Assembly (NCBI RefSeq): GCF_029223525.1
Contig: NZ_JARHTQ010000002.1
Coordinates: forward strand, 434,001-498,000
DNA from: Streptantibioticus ferralitis
GTDB taxonomy: Bacteria; Actinomycetota; Actinomycetes; Streptomycetales; Streptomycetaceae
Length of the DNA stretch: 64,000 nucleotides
Direction: 5' to 3'
The notes beneath the pieces were generated by a model. It worked only from the letters and a program-made list of their open reading frames with translations. It made no database searches and was not told the DNA's origin. Below, in pieces: positions 25,816 through 34,865 of the stretch. The stretch's first letter is position 1. The number at the start of each line of letters is the position of its first letter. The position numbers were made by a program, and so were the translations under genes.

Positions 25816-25842
25816 CGGCGGCAGCTGACCTGACGGCGGCAG
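25807..25842 (+). repeat. Perfect tandem duplication of 18 bp across a stop codon
   Basis: The 18-bp unit CTGACCTGACGGCGGCAG occurs twice head to tail (25807-25824 and 25825-25842). The DUF6624 stop codon lies in the first copy; the second is in the non-coding gap before the PP2C gene. Confidence 0.9.
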
Positions 25843-25960
25843 CGGGACCCGCAGCGGAAAGCCGCACAGGGGGTGAACGGTAGAATATGGGGCAGCGTGT
25901 GAGGGAGATCCCGCACGTCCAGCGCTGAGCTTCGTGCCTGCGGCTGTGGCGGAGGCCGAC

Positions 25961-27685
25961 ATGAAACGGCACAGCATCTCGTACCGGCGGCAGAGTCCCG
26001 GTGGGTCCGGTCGGACGATCCCGCGTGCCGCCAGCCCTGGAAGCGTCCGGGCGACCCTGGCCCTGAACGGCATGGGCAGCTTCGAGTGGGATCTGGATGC
26101 CGAAGCCTTCATCCTCGATGCTGGCGGACTCGCCGTGATGGGGCTGCGCGCCGGTGAGTACGACGGCCGTACCCGCACCCTCGGCCGCCGGATCCTGCCC
26201 GACGACCTGCCCGGCCTGGAGGCGGCCATCGGGCGTGCCCTGGCATCCCACCCGAGCTACGGCGGCTACTTCCGCGTACGTCACCCCGACGGAACGGTTC
26301 GCTGGACCCATGTCCAGGGCCGCATCCTGCGTGATGCCAGCGGGCGGGCCCGGCGCGTGGTGGGAATCGTCCGGGACGCAAGCGAAGAACTTCAGCACTT
26401 CGCCGAACAGACGGCGCTCAGAGTCGACCGGCAACGCCAGGCCGACGTCGTCCAGGGACTCACCTACGCACTGTCCCAGGCGCTCAGCGTCGAGGACGTC
26501 ACCATGGCCGTGACCAGCGAGGAAACCCGCAGACGCATCGGCGCCACGGCCATCGCCCTCGGCATCGTCGAGCAGGGCCACACCCGGGTGGTCGGCGCGG
26601 CCGGCCTGCCCGAGGGGCTCGTCCGCGACATGTCCGTGTCCCGGCTGAACGCCGCCACGCCCTTCGCCGAAGCCGTGCGCAGCCGCACCCCGCGCTTCCT
26701 GAGCCGCCACGAGCTACGCGACCGCTACCCGAGGATGTGGCCCTATCTGAAGGCCACGGCCTTCACCAGGGCCGCCATCCTGCCGCTGGTCGCCCAGGCG
26801 CAGCCGAACGGCGCCCTCGCGATCGCCTTCCAGGACCGCCCCGGATTCACCTCCGGAGAGCGCAACCTACTCCTTGCCCTGAGCTCCACCATCGCCCAGT
26901 CGCTCCAGCGTTCCGTGCTGTACGACCATGAACACGAACTGGCCGTCGGCCTGCAGCACGCCATGCTGCCCGCCCGTATCCCCGACTGCCTGGGTGCCCG
27001 GATCGCCGTCCGGTACCGACCCTCGCAAAGGGGCCGGGAGATCGGAGGCGACTGGTACGACGTCATCTCGCTGGCCGCCAACCGCATCGGCATCGTGGTG
27101 GGCGACGTCGAAGGCCATGACGTCCATGCGGCCGCCATCATGGGACAGTTGCGTATCGTCCTGCGCGCATACGCCGCCGAAGGCCACTCGCCGTCCACCG
27201 TGATCGCCCGCGTATCCGCGTTCCTGCGCGATCTCGACACCGAGCGCTTCGCCACCTGCATCTACGCGGACCTCGACACCGCCACCGGAAACGCCAGCAT
27301 CGTACGAGCCGGGCATCTGGGGCCGCTCGTCAGACGTGCGGACGGCACCTGCGGCCGTCCCCCTGTCCCCGGCGGTCCACCGCTCGGACTGCTCGACAAC
27401 GCCGACACCTCCCCGTACCCGACCGTCCCGTTGCAGATGCGGCCCTGGGACATGCTCCTGTTGTGCACCGACGGACTGGTGGAGTTCCACGGCATGGACC
27501 TCGACGAGGGCGTGCAGCAACTCGAAACCGTCGTCCTCGACGGGCCGAGTTCGTTGGAGGATCTCGCAGACCACATCATCGACACCATCGAAGCCCGGTC
27601 GGAACTGCTCGATGACGCGGCCCTGCTCCTCGCCGAACTCGGATCGCCGGGCCAGGGCCTGACCGGCCGCTTGCCGAACTGCTGA
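25961..27685 (+). CDS. PAS-GAF-PP2C (SpoIIE-type) serine phosphatase
   Basis: 574 aa from ATG 25961 with GGAGG five bases upstream. Domains: PAS (about 30-130, ending VRDASEELQ), GAF (about 150-320) and PP2C/SpoIIE (about 335-565). Metal aspartates are in GGDWYD, GDVEGHD, CTDGLVEF and DDAALLLAEL. There is no HATPase domain and no membrane segment, so it is a cytosolic sensor-phosphatase of the RsbU type. The partner is not encoded nearby. A beta-lactamase gene follows in the same direction after 84 bases. Confidence 0.9.
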   Translation: MKRHSISYRRQSPGGSGRTIPRAASPGSVRATLALNGMGSFEWDLDAEAFILDAGGLAVMGLRAGEYDGRTRTLGRRILPDDLPGLEAAIGRALASHPSYGGYFRVRHPDGTVRWTHVQGRILRDASGRARRVVGIVRDASEELQHFAEQTALRVDRQRQADVVQGLTYALSQALSVEDVTMAVTSEETRRRIGATAIALGIVEQGHTRVVGAAGLPEGLVRDMSVSRLNAATPFAEAVRSRTPRFLSRHELRDRYPRMWPYLKATAFTRAAILPLVAQAQPNGALAIAFQDRPGFTSGERNLLLALSSTIAQSLQRSVLYDHEHELAVGLQHAMLPARIPDCLGARIAVRYRPSQRGREIGGDWYDVISLAANRIGIVVGDVEGHDVHAAAIMGQLRIVLRAYAAEGHSPSTVIARVSAFLRDLDTERFATCIYADLDTATGNASIVRAGHLGPLVRRADGTCGRPPVPGGPPLGLLDNADTSPYPTVPLQMRPWDMLLLCTDGLVEFHGMDLDEGVQQLETVVLDGPSSLEDLADHIIDTIEARSELLDDAALLLAELGSPGQGLTGRLPNC

Positions 27686-27769
27686 TCGCGGAAGTCCCGG
27701 AACCACATGGGCCTGTTGCGATGTCCCGATGGGCAAGATCTTGGTCGTTGTGTGAAGGAGAAGCCGATC

Positions 27770-28684
27770 GTGGATGCGCGCCGAGCCCGTCCGACCCGTC
27801 GTAGGATCCTTGGCATCGGAGCCGGGACCACGCTGGCAGCCTGTGTTCCCGCGGGTGGCACGGCATTCGCGGCCTCGCCGGTCGGTGAGGGGATCCGTCG
27901 ACGGCTGAGAGAGCTGGAGCGCGCGCACTCGGCCCGTCTGGGAGTCTTCGCGCGCAACCTGGCCACCGGCGCAACGGTGTTGCATCGTGCCGATGAGCTC
28001 TTCCCGATCTGCTCGGTATGGAAGCCGCTTGCCGCGGCGGCCGTGCTGAGAGACCTTGACCGGCACGGAGAGTTCCTTGCCAGGAGGGTTCACTACACCA
28101 CAGCGGATCTGGTGGCCTACTCCCCGATCACGGGGACGGCCGAGCACCTCGCGGACGGGATGACCGTGTCGGAACTGTGCGCCGCCGCCATCTGCTACAG
28201 CGACAACACCGCGGGAAATCTGCTGCTGCGCGAAATCGGCGGCCCCTCGGGGATCACCCGCTTCTGCCGCTCCATCGGGGACCCGGTCACCCGGCTCGAC
28301 CGCTGGGAGACCGAGTTGAACTCGGCGGAACCATGGCGGCTCACGGACACCACCAGCCCCCGCCACATCGCGCAGACCTTCACGAAGCTCACCGTCGGCA
28401 ATGCGCTGGGACAACAGGACCGGCGGCGGTTGACCGAGTGGCTGCTGCACAACACCACCAGCGGCAAGCAGTTCCGCGCCGGACTCCCCAAGGACTGGAC
28501 CGTCGCCGACAAGACCGGCGCCGGGGACTACGGAACCGACAACAACGTGGGCATCGCCTGGCCCCCGGACCAATCACCGATCACATTGGCCGTTCTCACG
28601 ACCAAGCCGGATCACCCCAAGGCACCGGCGGACAACCCGCTGGTCGCACAGACCGCCGCACTACTGGCGACGGCACTCACCTGA
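27770..28684 (+). CDS. Class A beta-lactamase
   Basis: 304 aa from GTG 27770 with AAGGAG upstream; GTG 27752 would add six residues but lacks a ribosome site. The N-terminus has a Tat-like signal (RPTRRRILGIGAGTTLAAC) ending near AFAAS. All class A active-site elements are intact: SVWK (Ser70-x-x-Lys73), SDN (130 loop) in CYSDNTAGN, WETELN (Glu166 and Asn170 of the omega loop) and KTG (234). It should therefore be a secreted, active penicillin-hydrolysing enzyme. No BlaR/BlaI-type regulator is adjacent. A bidirectional terminator separates it from the convergent serine hydrolase. Confidence 0.93.
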   Translation: MDARRARPTRRRILGIGAGTTLAACVPAGGTAFAASPVGEGIRRRLRELERAHSARLGVFARNLATGATVLHRADELFPICSVWKPLAAAAVLRDLDRHGEFLARRVHYTTADLVAYSPITGTAEHLADGMTVSELCAAAICYSDNTAGNLLLREIGGPSGITRFCRSIGDPVTRLDRWETELNSAEPWRLTDTTSPRHIAQTFTKLTVGNALGQQDRRRLTEWLLHNTTSGKQFRAGLPKDWTVADKTGAGDYGTDNNVGIAWPPDQSPITLAVLTTKPDHPKAPADNPLVAQTAALLATALT

Positions 28685-28702
28685 CCGGTACCGGTAGCTG
28701 GT

Positions 28703-28736
28703 GGTCAAGGCCCGGTTACCACCTCGGGCCTTGACC
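28703..28736. terminator. Bidirectional hairpin terminator
   Basis: A perfect 12-bp stem, GGTCAAGGCCCG with its complement, and a 10-base loop between two convergent genes (class A beta-lactamase and class C-like hydrolase). Confidence 0.8.
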
Positions 28737-28755
28737 CGCGCATCACATCACGGAC

Positions 28756-30054
28756 TTACGAGATCGAAGCCCGGGAGCGGTCGCTCGGCATTTCCTGTTG
28801 CGCTATGCGCTGGGTGTCAACGACCTGGCGCTGTTGCTGAACCGCGGGGGCGGCCTTTCCGCAGAACACTGGTTCCAGAGCCTTTCGTTCGGCGCTGAAG
28901 ATGTCGCTGTTGTTGGAGGCGTTGGCGGAGATGGTGACCTGTCGTGTGCCGTCCTTGGTGGTGTAGGTGTAGGTCTGGTAGCCCTCGATGATGCCGTCGT
29001 GGCCGATGACGCTGGTGCCGCAGGAGAGGTCGTACTGGCGTAGGCCCAGGCCATAGTGGGACGTCGGGCTCACCGACTCCATGGTCTCCATCTCGGCGAG
29101 CTGTGCCGGTGGCAGCAGATGACCGGTGGCGAGCGCACGGAGGAAGCGGTTGAGGTCCGAAGTGCTGGAGATCGCGGCGCCAGCGGTCCAGATCCATGAG
29201 GCGGTCTGGTTGGTCGCGTCGAACAGCGGCTTGGACCGGTCGTCGTTGGTGAGATAGCCGATGGCGTGCGGGCTGTCGATCGTCGTGTGCGGCACGACGA
29301 AACGGGTGTGGGTCATCCCGAGCGGCGCGATGATGCGCTGGTTGAGCACCTGCGCGTACGGCTTGCCGGTGATGTGCTCGATCAGCATGCCGAGGACGAC
29401 GAAGTTGGTGTTGGAATAGCTGTACCGGGCGCCCGGCGGGAACTGCTGCCCGTGCTTGAGGGCGTCCGCGACGAGGGCCTGTGGCCGGAACGTCTGGTAC
29501 CGGAACTTCTGGTAGCCGGTGACGGTGTCGCCGGTCAGCAGGTCGTTCGTGTAGTCGTAGAGGCCGCTGGTGTGGTTCAGCAGCTGGCGTACGGTGATGG
29601 TGGAGTTGGCGGGCAGCACGCCGGACGGCAGGTAGTGGATCGCCGCGGTGTCCAGGCTGACCTTGTGCTGCGCGACCAGTTGCAGGACGAGCACCGCGCT
29701 GAAGGTCTTGGTGATGCTGCCCACCCGGAAGACCCCGTTGGGGTTGACGGGGGCGTGCGTGGCGATGTTGCCCGTGCCCACGCTCACCGTGCTGGCGGAG
29801 CGCCCGCTGTTGTCCTCCACTCGTGCGAAGACCCCCGGGGCGCCAGCGGTGACCACACCTTCGAGTGCCTGCTTCAACGCTCCCAGGTTGGGAGCGGGAG
29901 CCTGCGCCTGGTTGGCCTGCTGGGTGCTGGCAACGGTGGGCTTGCCGGGGGCCGCGCTGGCTGGCGCGGCTGCGGCGAGCAAGGAACCGAGTGTTCCCGC
30001 AACCACCGCCGCTGCCAGTGGGCGTCTGGTGGAGCGGGCGAGAGATCGAGTCAT
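28756..30054 (-). CDS. Secreted class C beta-lactamase-like serine hydrolase / D-Ala-D-Ala carboxypeptidase
   Basis: 432 aa from ATG 30054 (GGAG five bases upstream). Signal peptide: RSTRRPLAAAVVAGTLGSLLAAAAPASAAPG, probably cut after ASA. The serine-hydrolase motifs are SITK (nucleophile Ser and Lys), YSN in RYSYSNTNF and HDG in VIGHDGIIEGY, as in S12 peptidases and class C enzymes. The long C-terminal tail after the second Cys is Gln-rich. Likely substrates are D-Ala-D-Ala peptides or beta-lactam-like esters outside the cell. It is convergent with a class A beta-lactamase. Confidence 0.88.
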   Translation of the reverse strand: MTRSLARSTRRPLAAAVVAGTLGSLLAAAAPASAAPGKPTVASTQQANQAQAPAPNLGALKQALEGVVTAGAPGVFARVEDNSGRSASTVSVGTGNIATHAPVNPNGVFRVGSITKTFSAVLVLQLVAQHKVSLDTAAIHYLPSGVLPANSTITVRQLLNHTSGLYDYTNDLLTGDTVTGYQKFRYQTFRPQALVADALKHGQQFPPGARYSYSNTNFVVLGMLIEHITGKPYAQVLNQRIIAPLGMTHTRFVVPHTTIDSPHAIGYLTNDDRSKPLFDATNQTASWIWTAGAAISSTSDLNRFLRALATGHLLPPAQLAEMETMESVSPTSHYGLGLRQYDLSCGTSVIGHDGIIEGYQTYTYTTKDGTRQVTISANASNNSDIFSAERKALEPVFCGKAAPAVQQQRQVVDTQRIAQQEMPSDRSRASIS

Positions 30055-30435
30055 GAAGTCTCCGGTGTTCCTTTCTGCCTGTGTCATGGAGCAATGCCGA
30101 GTCGGCAACGGAAAGGCCTCGGGCGACCGTTGAAGTCTCATGCCCACCTCTTTCGGTCACCTGGGCGAGCATATTTCTATCGCACCGGACTGTGCCCTGG
30201 CAGCACGGCCCGCGCCAGGGGCCGGGCTCACTCTCGTGGAGCAGGCGCGTCGCGTCCCGGACGGCTCAGTCGCGTGGGCTGCCGCGCCGAGCCGCCGAAT
30301 AAGTCGGTTGTCCCTCGGGGCACCATCTGTTGCACTTCCCAGCTACAGCCCGTCGATCAGGGGAGACCGTAATGCGCAAGGCGTTCATGTCCGCCCAGCA
30401 GGAAATCACCACCTCTCCAAAGGACATGACGCTCA
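30055..30435. other. Gene-free stretch upstream of the serine hydrolase gene
   Basis: About 380 bases with no recognisable gene. The part near 30150-30180 is less GC-rich (AGCATATTTCTATCGC) and probably holds the leftward promoter of the serine hydrolase. The right end leads into the broken GTPase gene. Confidence 0.45.
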
Positions 30436-30590
30436 GTGCACACGTTGAACCTGGGAATTTTGGCGCACATCGACGCCGGTAGGACCAGCCTGACCGAGCG
30501 GCTGCTCCACACCGCCGTCAACAAGATCGACCGCAGCAGAGCGCGGATCGAACACGTGCTGCGCGGCATGGCTGAGAAACTCACCCCGGC
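30436..30590 (+). pseudogene. TetM/OtrA-type ribosomal-protection GTPase, internally deleted remnant
   Basis: GTG start followed by MHTLNLGILAHIDAGRTSL, TERLLHTA, the exact N-terminus of translational GTPases of the tetracycline-resistance type, but the P-loop GKTS Lys is Arg (GRTS). It jumps directly to VNKIDRSRARIEHVLRGMAEKLTPA, which in intact proteins lies about a hundred residues later. The whole C-terminal three quarters (about 500 residues) is absent. The product cannot be functional. Intact copies give resistance to tetracyclines or act as an accessory elongation factor. Confidence 0.75.
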
Positions 30591-30691
30591 GACGCCGCGA
30601 TCAGACCACGTTTCTCCACTTCGGCGAACAGCTGGGCGGCCTTCGCCTGGGCGTCCAACAACCGTGCCGCGCGTGTGGATTCGTCAGACAT
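30581..30691 (-). pseudogene. M24-type metallopeptidase, N-terminal remnant
   Basis: The leftward frame MSDESTRAARLLDAQAKAA, QLFAEVEKRGLIA (36 aa) matches the start of the M24 aminopeptidase-like proteins common in streptomycetes. It breaks off after GLIA where the usual PGVSE-type continuation should follow, and runs into the end of the convergent GTPase remnant. The two remnants overlap by a few bases, marking a deletion joint. The assignment rests on recall of the N-terminus only. Confidence 0.5.
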
Positions 30692-30871
30692 ACCGCCGAC
30701 CGTATGGACCAACTCGATTGTGGGCAACCGGAATTGATCTCTTTCGGTCCGCTGTCAGCAGACATGGAGTTCGGGCGGGAAGCCGGTGTGGGACCTCTTC
30801 GCGCCAACTCGGGTCCGTCTTCGGGGGATTCGGCCGAGAGGCTGGGCCAGGCGGTCGAGCATGGCCTCGGC

Positions 30872-31153
30872 CTACTGCGAAGGCAGCTCATGTCTTCGCG
30901 GTAGACAGGGCACGTAATCTCCGGCCAGTTCAGACGATTGCAGGGGAACGCCGTCGAGTTGGTCGCAGATCAGCCGGGCGGTTTGCTCCGCTCGCGGGAG
31001 CGGGCCGTGGTAGATCGCCGAGAGGGGACTGCGCTTGAGCCGCTCACCAAGCAACATGGCCTGACGGCGACCATTGTCCGTCAGCGTGCTCTCGTCTGGT
31101 GAAGCCTCACCATGCCGCGTGAGGCAGAGGTAGCGGGTAGCAGACTCAGGCAT
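30872..31153 (-). pseudogene. Histidine phosphatase (phosphoglycerate mutase-like), truncated
   Basis: 93 aa from ATG 31153 with GAGGA upstream. The N-terminus is intact: YLCLTRHGEASPDES with the catalytic RHG, then GRRQAMLLGERLKRSPLSAIYHGPLPRAEQTARLI. It ends after AGDYVPCLPRRHELPSQ, about half the normal length of 190-200 residues; the second catalytic His region is missing. No continuation is found in any frame of 30690-30870, which is 180 bases without a gene. It is probably inactive. Confidence 0.7.
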
Positions 31154-31419
31154 ATCCAAGTTCCTCTGCCAGCGTATGTGATCTCCGGACGCTCGGACGG
31201 ACGCTGACTATTGCCGGGCGGTTCCGCCGGCGACCGGCGCCGGACCGCACCTCAGCGTGAGCGCGGTGCGGCGCAACGCCAGTCAGCATGGGCCGGGTCG
31301 CCGGGGTGGCGCCGGGGTGCGAACCTGGTGGGAAGGCTGTGGTGGCTGGCGGTGGGGGTGCCTTTCGGGGGCCGTGCCAGCCGCGAGGGCCTGTCCGGCA
31401 GCCTGCTGCGGAGTGTGTC

Positions 31420-31950
31420 ATGCCGACGAGGATCCTGCTTGAGGGGCGCCCTGGCGTGGGCAAGACGACAGCTGTCCGTCGAATGGCCAGCCTGCTGTGT
31501 ACGCGTGAGGTCGGGGGGTTCACCACGGAGGAGATACGGGACGCCGGCGCGCGAGCCGGTTTCGCGTTGGAGACGTTGGCGGGTCAGCGAGCCGTGCTCG
31601 CCCATGTGGACTTTCCGGGGCCGCCGCGGGTCGGGCGCTACGGCGTTGACCTGCAGGTCATGGAACAGCTGGCGCTGCCCTCGCTGAACGCGGCGTCAGC
31701 GGGTCCGGCCGCTGGGCGTCTCGTACTCATCGATGAACTCGGGCGGATGGAACTGGCCTGTACGGCGTTCAAGGACGCGGTCCGGTCCCTGTTCCGAGGC
31801 GACGTCGATGTCGTCGCCACCGTGCAGGCGCACCACGACCCGTTCACCGACGCCCTCAAGCGGCGTACCGACATCGAACTCATCCACCTGACCGTGGCCA
31901 ATCGCGATTCCATGCCTTCGGAGCTGGTGGCACGGCTGGAGATGCGTTGA
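31420..31950 (+). CDS. THEP1-type nucleoside-triphosphatase
   Basis: 176 aa, ATG with GGAG six bases upstream. It begins TRILLEGRPGVGKTTAVRR (Walker A), followed by VGGFTTEEIRDAGARAGFAL, typical of the NTPase_1/THEP1 family, and Walker B LVLIDELGRMEL. The length matches the family (about 175-190 aa). THEP1 proteins hydrolyse nucleoside triphosphates in vitro; the cellular role is not settled. It lies alone between the decayed-gene cluster and the MFS operon. The 260 bases upstream are GC-rich and contain no recognisable gene. Confidence 0.85.
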   Translation: MPTRILLEGRPGVGKTTAVRRMASLLCTREVGGFTTEEIRDAGARAGFALETLAGQRAVLAHVDFPGPPRVGRYGVDLQVMEQLALPSLNAASAGPAAGRLVLIDELGRMELACTAFKDAVRSLFRGDVDVVATVQAHHDPFTDALKRRTDIELIHLTVANRDSMPSELVARLEMR

Positions 31951-32049
31951 GCCGTAGGCCCTGGTGAGGTCCCAGAACGACCGAATCCGGGCCGGAGAGT
32001 TAGTTTGGGAGAAGCAACTGATTCAGCCTCCTCGTTTGAGGACGTGCCC

Positions 32050-34329
32050 ATGAATGCGACGTCTGCCGTGTCCCGTGCGGCGCGGCGGCGGGCCAGGGCC
32101 GCCGCCGACGTCTCCCGTCCGCGTTACAAGTGGATCGCGCTGTCCAACACCACGCTGGGCGTGTTGATGGCCACCATCAACGCGTCGATCATGCTGATCG
32201 CGCTGCCGGACATCTTCCGGGGAATCCGGATCGACCCGCTGCAGCCAGGGAACACGAGTCTGCTGTTGTGGCTGATCATGGGGTATCTGGTGGTCACCGC
32301 CGTACTCGTGGTCAGCTTCGGCCGGATGGGCGACATGTTCGGCCGGGTCCGTATGTACAACGCGGGGTTCGCGATCTTCAGCGTGTTCTCGGTGCTGTTG
32401 TCGGTGACATGGATGCACGGCACGGCGGGCGCGCTGTGGTTGATCCTGATGCGGGTGGCCCAGGGAGTCGGCGGCGCGATGCTGATGGCCAACTCCAACG
32501 CGATCATCACCGATGCGTTCCCCGTCGACCAGCGCGGCCTGGCGCTGGGGCTCAACCAGGTCGCGGGCATCGCGGGCTCGTTCGTGGGGCTGGTGCTCGG
32601 AGGGCTGCTCGCCCCGGTGGAGTGGCGGCTGGTGTTCCTGGTGTCGGTGCCGTTCGGGGTCTTCGGCACGTTCTGGGCGTACCGGAAACTGCACGACACC
32701 GGTGTCCGGCGGCCCGCCCGGCTGGACTGGTGGGGCAATGTGACCTTCGCCGTCGGGCTGATCGCGGTGCTGGTGGGCATCACCTACGGCATCCAGCCGT
32801 ACCGCGGGCACACGATGGGCTGGACCAACCCATGGGTACTGGCCGCCCTGCTCGGCGGTGTGGCCGTGCTGGTGGTCTTCGGCATCGTGGAGACCAGGGT
32901 GGCCGAGCCGATGTTCCGGATGAACTTGTTCCGCATCCGGGCGTTCACCGCCGGGAACCTCGCGAGCCTGCTGTCCGGGATGGGCCGCGGCGGGCTGATG
33001 TTCATCCTGATCATCTGGCTACAGGGCATCTGGCTGCCCCGGCACGGCTACGGCTTCACCCAGACCCCGCTGTGGGCGGGGATCTACATGCTGCCGCTCA
33101 CCGTGGGATTCCTGGTCGCCGGACCTGTCTCCGGGTGGCTGTCCGACCGCTTCGGCGCACGGCCGTTCGCCACCGGAGGCATGGTCGTGGCCGCGGGCAG
33201 CTTCGTGCTACTCGCGCTCCTGCCGGTCGACTTCCAGTACTGGGCCTTCGCCGCGATCCTGCTGCTCAACGGAGTGGGAATGGGACTGTTCGCCTCGCCG
33301 AACCGGGCCGGGATCATGAACAGCCTGCCCGCGGACCAGCGCGGTGTCGGCGGCGGTATGAGCACCACCTTCCAGAACTCGGCGATGGTGCTGTCGATCG
33401 GCGTGTTCTTCAGCCTGATGATCCTCGGTCTGGCCGGCACCCTGCCGCACACGCTGTCCAGCGGCCTGGTCGCCCAGGGTGTGCCCGCCGCCGACGCGAA
33501 CCGGCTCGCGGCCCTGCCGCCGGTCTCGGTGCTGTTCGCCACCCTGCTGGGCTACAACCCGGTCCAGACACTGCTCGGCCCGAACGTGCTGGCCCACCTG
33601 CCCGCGAACCACGCCGGCTACTTGACCGGCCGCGCGTTCTTCCCCGCCTTGATCTCCGGTCCGTTCGCGAAGGGCCTTGACGCCGCCTTCGCGTTCGCCA
33701 TCGCCGCCTGCCTGGTCGCCGCCGTCGCCTCCTGGCTTCGCGGCGGCAAGTACGTGCATACCGATCAGCCGCCCGTCCTGGCCGCCGCGGGTACGGGCAC
33801 GGCACGCACCAGCGTCGGGGCACCGGAGCCAGCGGCCGTCCCGCTCCGGGCCGACGGCCGTGCCCCGGGCGCCGTACGGTCGTCCGCGCCCTCGGCAGTC
33901 GGCCCCGGTATCGCGCGGGCCATTCAGCGCGGCGACCAGCCGCCCGCCACCGGTGACCCGCCTCCCGACGGGTACACGGTGATCGTCACCGCGCACGGCT
34001 ACCGCCCGGCCAGGTACGCCATGATGATCAGCGGCAACGGCCAACCCACCACCGAGTACCCGGATCCCCGGGGGAACGGGCAGATCAGCGGCGTGGTCTG
34101 CGGCCCGAGCCCGGACCGCCCGCTGCCGGGTGCGGTGCTGCGGGCCGTCGATCCGACGGGCAGGGTGCTGGCGGACACCACCACTGACCGCGACGGCCGG
34201 TTCCAGCTCACCGCCCTGCCGCCCGGCCTCTCCGCGGTGACCAGGGCCGAAGCCCCGCCGACCGAACCGGACACCCACGGCAGGGCCGGTGCCACCCTGC
34301 ACCTCACACTGGACGGAATGTGGCCATGA
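32050..34329 (+). CDS. DHA2-type MFS exporter fused to a carboxypeptidase-regulatory-like beta-sandwich domain
   Basis: 759 aa, ATG 32050 with GAGG eight bases upstream. The first 560 residues form a 14-helix drug:H+ antiporter (ALSNTTLGVLMATINASIMLIALP, motif A GRMGDMFGRVRMY, motif C-like GGAMLMANSNAIITD). After a 90-residue Ala/Pro-rich linker come about 100 further residues: DGYTVIVTAHGYRPARYAMM, then GQISGVVCGPSPDRPLPGAV and TTDRDGRFQLTALPPG, a CarboxypepD_reg/CNA-B-like fold. This extension is absent from ordinary DHA2 exporters. The stop overlaps the ATG of a MarR regulator. Export of a drug-like compound is expected; the role of the extra domain is unknown. Confidence 0.85.
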   Translation: MNATSAVSRAARRRARAAADVSRPRYKWIALSNTTLGVLMATINASIMLIALPDIFRGIRIDPLQPGNTSLLLWLIMGYLVVTAVLVVSFGRMGDMFGRVRMYNAGFAIFSVFSVLLSVTWMHGTAGALWLILMRVAQGVGGAMLMANSNAIITDAFPVDQRGLALGLNQVAGIAGSFVGLVLGGLLAPVEWRLVFLVSVPFGVFGTFWAYRKLHDTGVRRPARLDWWGNVTFAVGLIAVLVGITYGIQPYRGHTMGWTNPWVLAALLGGVAVLVVFGIVETRVAEPMFRMNLFRIRAFTAGNLASLLSGMGRGGLMFILIIWLQGIWLPRHGYGFTQTPLWAGIYMLPLTVGFLVAGPVSGWLSDRFGARPFATGGMVVAAGSFVLLALLPVDFQYWAFAAILLLNGVGMGLFASPNRAGIMNSLPADQRGVGGGMSTTFQNSAMVLSIGVFFSLMILGLAGTLPHTLSSGLVAQGVPAADANRLAALPPVSVLFATLLGYNPVQTLLGPNVLAHLPANHAGYLTGRAFFPALISGPFAKGLDAAFAFAIAACLVAAVASWLRGGKYVHTDQPPVLAAAGTGTARTSVGAPEPAAVPLRADGRAPGAVRSSAPSAVGPGIARAIQRGDQPPATGDPPPDGYTVIVTAHGYRPARYAMMISGNGQPTTEYPDPRGNGQISGVVCGPSPDRPLPGAVLRAVDPTGRVLADTTTDRDGRFQLTALPPGLSAVTRAEAPPTEPDTHGRAGATLHLTLDGMWP

Positions 34330-34865
34330 CCGGGCCCACGCAGGCAGCGACCGGACAGGCGGCGCCGTCCTCCGGCCGCGACGAGATCGCGGCCCGACTG
34401 CGGATGGCGGCCCTGCGCCTGGCCCACGGGCTGCGCGCCCCGGCAGGGCGGTACGACCTGACGCCCAGTCGTCTGACCGCGCTCGGCGTCCTGTCGGTGC
34501 ACGGCCCGCTGCGAATCGGCAGCCTGGCCCGCCATATGGGCATCAGCATGCCCAGTGCCTCCCGACTGGTCGACATCCTGGTGGCCACCGATCTCGTCGG
34601 CCGCCGCCCCGACCCGCAGGACCAGCGCGCCTCCCTCCTCGCCCTCACCCCGAACGGCGCGGCCGTCCTGGACAGCATCCGCCGCGAAAGCCTGCACAGC
34701 CTGACGAGCCGCCTCGCCGCGCTCCCCGACGACCAACTCGGCACGCTCGCCGCCGCCCTGCCCCTACTGGAGACACTGGCCCACCAACTGGCCCCCGGTG
34801 ACCTGCCGCCACCCGAACTCCACGCCCGCCGCGAACCGACCGCATCACCGCGTGGGGAGCGCTGA
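34326..34865 (+). CDS. MarR family regulator of the upstream MFS exporter
   Basis: 179 aa from ATG 34326 (ATGA overlap with the MFS stop); GTG 34320 is an alternative. The MarR fold runs from about 20 to 155: helices LRMAALRLAHGLR and YDLTPSRLTALGVLSVHGPL, HTH RIGSLARHMGISMPSASRLVDILVATDLV, wing RRPDPQDQRASLLALTPNG. Encoded last in the operon, it probably controls the exporter by feedback. No palindrome stood out upstream of 32050. Confidence 0.88.
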   Translation: MTGPTQAATGQAAPSSGRDEIAARLRMAALRLAHGLRAPAGRYDLTPSRLTALGVLSVHGPLRIGSLARHMGISMPSASRLVDILVATDLVGRRPDPQDQRASLLALTPNGAAVLDSIRRESLHSLTSRLAALPDDQLGTLAAALPLLETLAHQLAPGDLPPPELHARREPTASPRGER

